From Ophthalmolycus amberensis (Eukaryota > Chordata > Actinopteri > Perciformes > Zoarcidae): a stretch of 64,000 nt of DNA. The notes beneath the pieces were generated by a model that was not told where the DNA came from, made no database searches, and saw only the letters and a list, made by a program, of their open reading frames with translations. Both the position numbers and the translations under genes were made by a program. Positions 60,185-64,000 of the stretch are shown piece after piece (the first letter of the stretch is position 1; every line of letters begins with the position of its first letter). Location of the stretch: contig JAFEUB010000725.1 of the NCBI GenBank assembly GCA_024529925.1, positions 1,319,001 to 1,383,000 of the forward strand, in the 5' to 3' direction.

Positions 60185-60572
60185 GAAGGCCTCTATCTCT
60201 CTGACACTTCTCCAGAAATCACTGGAGGAGGTTTTTCAACAGGACACAAAAATGCAAAAATATTGCCTACGAATAATTTTGAAAGGTAAAACCGGACCGA
60301 GTGGATCTGGTCTGCGCTGCTTTTTCCACGGTTTTGAAAGGAGTAATAAAGTTTTCTGTCGTGGTTCGGACGACGCAGCAACACGACCTGTTCTGTTGAT
60401 CGGTTGATGCCTTTAATTGCAGTGCGAAAGCTCCGAAAAATGAACCTCGTCCCGGAAAGAAAAGCACTTTTTTGTCACGTGGTATTTGTGTTCTGTGTGA
60501 AGGTCTTCATGACAAAAACAGTTAGAATAAATATATGGATGCCCCCCTGGTGTGTAGAGGCCTTTATAGCGT
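60185..60572. repeat. Inverted-end repeat, copy 2
   Basis: Colinear with 2166-2589: gaaggcctctatc at the left, the gaaaggtaaaaccggaccga gtggatctgg segment, the cggttgatgcctttaattgc agtgcgaaagctc segment, and gtagaggccttta at the right. Divergence from copy 1 is substantial, so both copies are old. Confidence 0.6.
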
Positions 60573-62708
60573 ATTAATCACAGTCCATGGGGATGAATTT
60601 GTCGACCTTTTTTAAATTCTGTCAAACAAAGTGTTTTTAGTGGAAATAACAAAGAACATAACTAAAACCACCAGGAGTGAACTGACCAGGCTCAGCTCTC
60701 ACCGATTGCTCACTTGATGAAACATGCTGGTGGAATTACAACCCTGCAAGCTCCGCACGTGCCTTGTTTCCAAGGTTGTTCACAAAGACTTCTTTATGGC
60801 CGTGCAGAGATTTACACAGATCTGAAAGCTTGTAAATGAATTTGTATTGTTGCTACTTCAACGACTGAAGCGAACTCCACAATAAATGCCGGAGCGGTTG
60901 AATCCATCTGTATTGTCCGGCCGCTCCCTCGTGACGCGGACCTGCTGCCGGGCGATAAGAAACGTCGAAGCTGCTCGTGTCGTGATCGGCTTTGTGGCTC
61001 CGTCCGCGGGACATCCAGGGATGGGACACACCGCCGCTCACAGAGAAGTCAATCGGGGGACAGCGTAGATGGTCGTTAGCGATGGGCGGTTCTCACGTCT
61101 CACCGGGGATGGGGCCGCCGGCCGATAATTGGCCGTGGGACTCGGTGGCAACAAAGCAACGCGGCCTTCGTAATGAGATTAATGATGTTGCGTTAGGTCT
61201 TGTTTCACCAAGGAGAGGATTATCTCCGAACAGCCCTCCTAAGGTGAAGGAAAGGACAATTACTCACACACACATTCATCAGGCACATTCCCTATTCAGG
61301 CTGAGCTCTAAATGATGTTCCAGAGCTGGGTCAGGGCTCATCCCCACAGAAAGAAGAAAAAAAAAGCAATTTACTCAAAACCTCAGCAATGAGCATAAAG
61401 GAAGTCAAAGTCAATTGTTTTCAACCTGAGCGTTGCAAAGTTCACACCGACTCCTGATCAAACACCTCTGGGTGAATATAAACATGCTTCTTGTATGTGA
61501 CCGACCCGAGTAACGACGCTTCGGCGTTTGTCAGAGATGAGCCCTGGATGGATTGTCTTGAGCTCTGCCCTCTGAACACCCGGAAAATATTCATCACAAG
61601 TCGCTCCTAGGACGGCGTGAGTTTATTGCTTAAATGGCGCTCCGATCCCCGGGGCCGATCTATGCGTCAGACGCACTCAGGATCGCATGCTGGTGATTGT
61701 CAAGATGGATCCTTGGAAAATCCCACGCAAAGGCATCAGCAGGTGAATGCAGTTTATTTAAGGCACGCAGCTAGATTCACTATCAAACAAACGTTATTTA
61801 TTCAGGTGCAGTTTTCAGGCCCTGACACACTTTGGGCCCATTGGCGAGCGTCTGTCACTCTTTGTGTCATGCACCACAGTATTCAATTCAATTTAAATAA
61901 AATTTATTATGGAAAGTATCAGATGGCTTCAGAATCTTTACAACATATGACACCCCCCCCCCCCCAAAAACAAAGTATGAATAATGATAATAAAAGCATT
62001 AATGATGGCAGTAATAGTAATAGAAGTGTGACTATAATGATGGCACTAGTCTGCCCATGTCGGCAGCTTTTTTGGCCGATTCAGCGGGGTGAAGAGAAAC
62101 GGAAGTGAGGAAAGTCAAGAGGGCTCACACAGAGGGCTCCTCCCACTTTTCATCTCCGTCTCATCTGATTCCAATATGCAAGTATTTCTGGAATGAAGCC
62201 AAGTCGTGTGCGAGAGTGGTGGTAAAAGGCTCTGCTTTGTTTCATGTATGTGTCATCATAACAACGGCTTGTGTATTATCTGTAGCCGTAGGTGTCCGGT
62301 GTTCCTCTCACGCAGCCGCAGAACGTACACGGTAAGTGGCCGTTAGCTGGAGTCTTCGCGGGGAGTTCAAGTGCAACGTTTTAGCCAAGACAGGTGACAT
62401 TGAGCAGTCACAGAAACAATATCTCGAAGAGATACCACATACCATAGCAACATTTATTTATGCCATCAACCAAGACCTATCTTACCTCGTAGTCTATGGC
62501 TTCGCCCTCTCCTTTGTTCTATCTTTATAAAGTACTGAGGTTGAGGCGTAGAACCCGTCTTCCATTTCTGAATCTCTCTAACGTCAGGATAATCTCGACG
62601 TTGATGGGCTTGCATGGTCATGCAAAATTTTCCACTGAAGTCCAAACATTTATTTGCTTGCCTGAGGAAAATGTGTGCATTTGCGACGGAAGCCAATGCG
62701 GAAGTGTC
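60573..62708. other. Non-coding interval
   Basis: No gene recognised. 60880-61260 is GC-rich and repeat-free. A C run (61952-61963) and a short AT-rich trinucleotide area (61978-62040) are the only simple repeats. 61880-61915 (caattcaatttaaataaaat) resembles a LINE 3' tail. Confidence 0.35.
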
Positions 62709-63183
62709 TTAAACTTGCATTCTCTCTACGTACCAGCAGGGGGCGACTCCACTGCTTGCAAAAAGAAGTCCGATTGTATAGCAGTTCATGAGAAAATGAC
62801 TGTACTTCTCTCTTGATTTATTACCTCAGTAAACATTGTAAACATGAGTTTATGGTCTCAATCTCTAGTTTCAAGTCTTCTTCAGTACAGCATCATGTTA
62901 GTTTAGTGAATTATGGTCCATTTAGAGTCAAATAGACCATAAAGCAGAGTATGCTTTAGGGCGGGCTTACTGTGATTGACAGGTTGCTACCATTACCAGA
63001 GCCGCATACGGCGTCTCTACTTCACTGAGCCGCATTCCAAATATGGTCACTTCCCTTCGTTGGTTGCAAAAAAAAACATGGCGACTCGAAACCGCCAAAC
63101 TCGAGGCTTCAAAGCGGCAGTCCACAAACCAATGGGTGACGTCATGATGACTACGTCCACTTCTTACATACAGTCTATGGTCA
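62709..63183 (+). repeat. Dispersed repeat R1, copy 3 (best preserved)
   Basis: Closely matches 7110-7522 in the same orientation, from tgagaaaatgactgtacttc through gtaaacatgagtttatggtc and agcagagtatgctttagggc to aaactcgaggcttcaaagcg, with an additional conserved right part (ccaatgggtgacgtcatgat ... cttacatacagtctatgg) that is partly lost in copy 1. Confidence 0.85.
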
Positions 63184-64000
63184 GAACACATCCGAGACGT
63201 TCTGTACCGGCTCGTCACTTCTTACTGAAATCAGCTGCCTGCAGTGATGATTGCAGACCAGAAAAACAAAATGACTGCGTGCTGCTGTGGGGAACTTGAA
63301 TTGGAGGATGATTCTCTGTGGATCTGTCAGGGTGAGTGACACCTTTTACATTACATTCATTTGATCCATTGTTGATGTAAAAATATGACTTAGTGCAGCT
63401 TTAAATCAACATAAAACGATTATGATTTTTGTTTGCAGTCAACAGCCACAGCTCTCATGAGGTTTAGAATGTGCAAATATTAAGAACTAAAAGCAAGCGG
63501 AGCTGAAATCAGCTCTCTGTTGTTTCAGAAATAGTCGGGAAATCACTGTTGCAGTCACACACAGACAAACGTTCCTTTATTGTGTATTTACGGACAGTTT
63601 GCACATTTATGGTTTATCATTAGCAACAAGGATGATTCATCAACCGTAAGAAAACCTCTCAGAGTTGCATTATTTGGAAAAAAAACAAATGAGCATGAAT
63701 AAATAATGACATGTGAATAAATCCGGTTGCTGATCTCTTCTTCCTCCAAGTGACTGAACTTGCTGTATACATTATAAATCAATTCATCTAGCAAAAACAT
63801 ATCCTAAACTTCATAAAATATGGGATTTCGGTTCAAGTCCAGTGTCTCCAAAAGCATCCTAAAGAAGAAAGTAAATCTTTTGAAACCAGTTGTGAAATGC
63901 CACTATAATACATGATCAAGAAACATCATAAGGTTCTTCCCGAATAAAAACTGACATCGATCATCTAGAGGGAAACCTACGGCGGTGCACAAGAAAAAAG
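63184..64000. other. Non-coding interval at window end
   Basis: No gene, element end or tandem repeat recognised. Confidence 0.35.

Overview
The window reads as euchromatic DNA from a teleost fish, probably a percomorph. The grounds are a single-exon TRIM gene of the fish-expanded RING/B-box/coiled-coil/PRY-SPRY type, fish-type L2 and other LINE 3' ends, a tRNA-derived SINE, hAT and PIF/Harbinger elements in several age classes, and very frequent (CA)n microsatellites. There is no prokaryotic-style gene packing. Apart from the TRIM gene I recognise no host protein-coding exon; the many short open frames are non-conserved or repeat-derived. The window is probably intergenic, or lies inside a large intron.

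Layout. 0-4 kb holds a retroposon tail, an internally deleted hAT element (1387-1973, perfect 8-bp target duplication), a repeat with inverted ends (2166-2589) and a Harbinger-like element (2696-3704). 4-19.5 kb is mostly single-copy-looking DNA with a SINE, a dispersed repeat (7110-7522), a CATCCT-type repeat (10.2-10.5 kb), a first copy of a 0.46-kb hAT-type MITE (10587-11043) and a 0.9-kb minisatellite (14.4-15.3 kb). 19.5-24.5 kb is a transposon cluster: a second MITE copy inside an older hAT fragment, a 1.5-kb hAT element (20472-21955), an L1-like remnant and another dispersed-repeat copy. 24.5-44.5 kb is mainly microsatellites and unrecognised sequence, with a possible LTR-like block near 35-36 kb and one widespread fish repeat at 37.4 kb.

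The most striking region is 44.5-51.9 kb. The 3' end of an L2-type LINE is interrupted exactly at its stop codon by a 6.37-kb unit (45368-51739). Its outer ends carry hAT-like terminal sequences and it is flanked by a perfect 8-bp duplication (gtaaaacc). Inside lies the TRIM gene, bracketed by two inverted copies of the same hAT family, one of which still encodes a relic of the hAT transposase C-terminus. The simplest reading is that a non-autonomous hAT composite captured and moved an immune-type TRIM gene. The TRIM frame carries two extra bases at the start of the PRY domain, so as read the RING/B-box/coiled-coil half and the SPRY half are in different frames.

52-64 kb returns to repeat-rich non-coding DNA: a Harbinger scrap, a LINE 3' end, an ATT-rich low-complexity tract, an L2 on the minus strand split by the third MITE copy (58976-59444, perfect 8-bp duplication), a second copy of the 2.2-kb repeat (60185-60572) and a good copy of the dispersed repeat (62709-63183).
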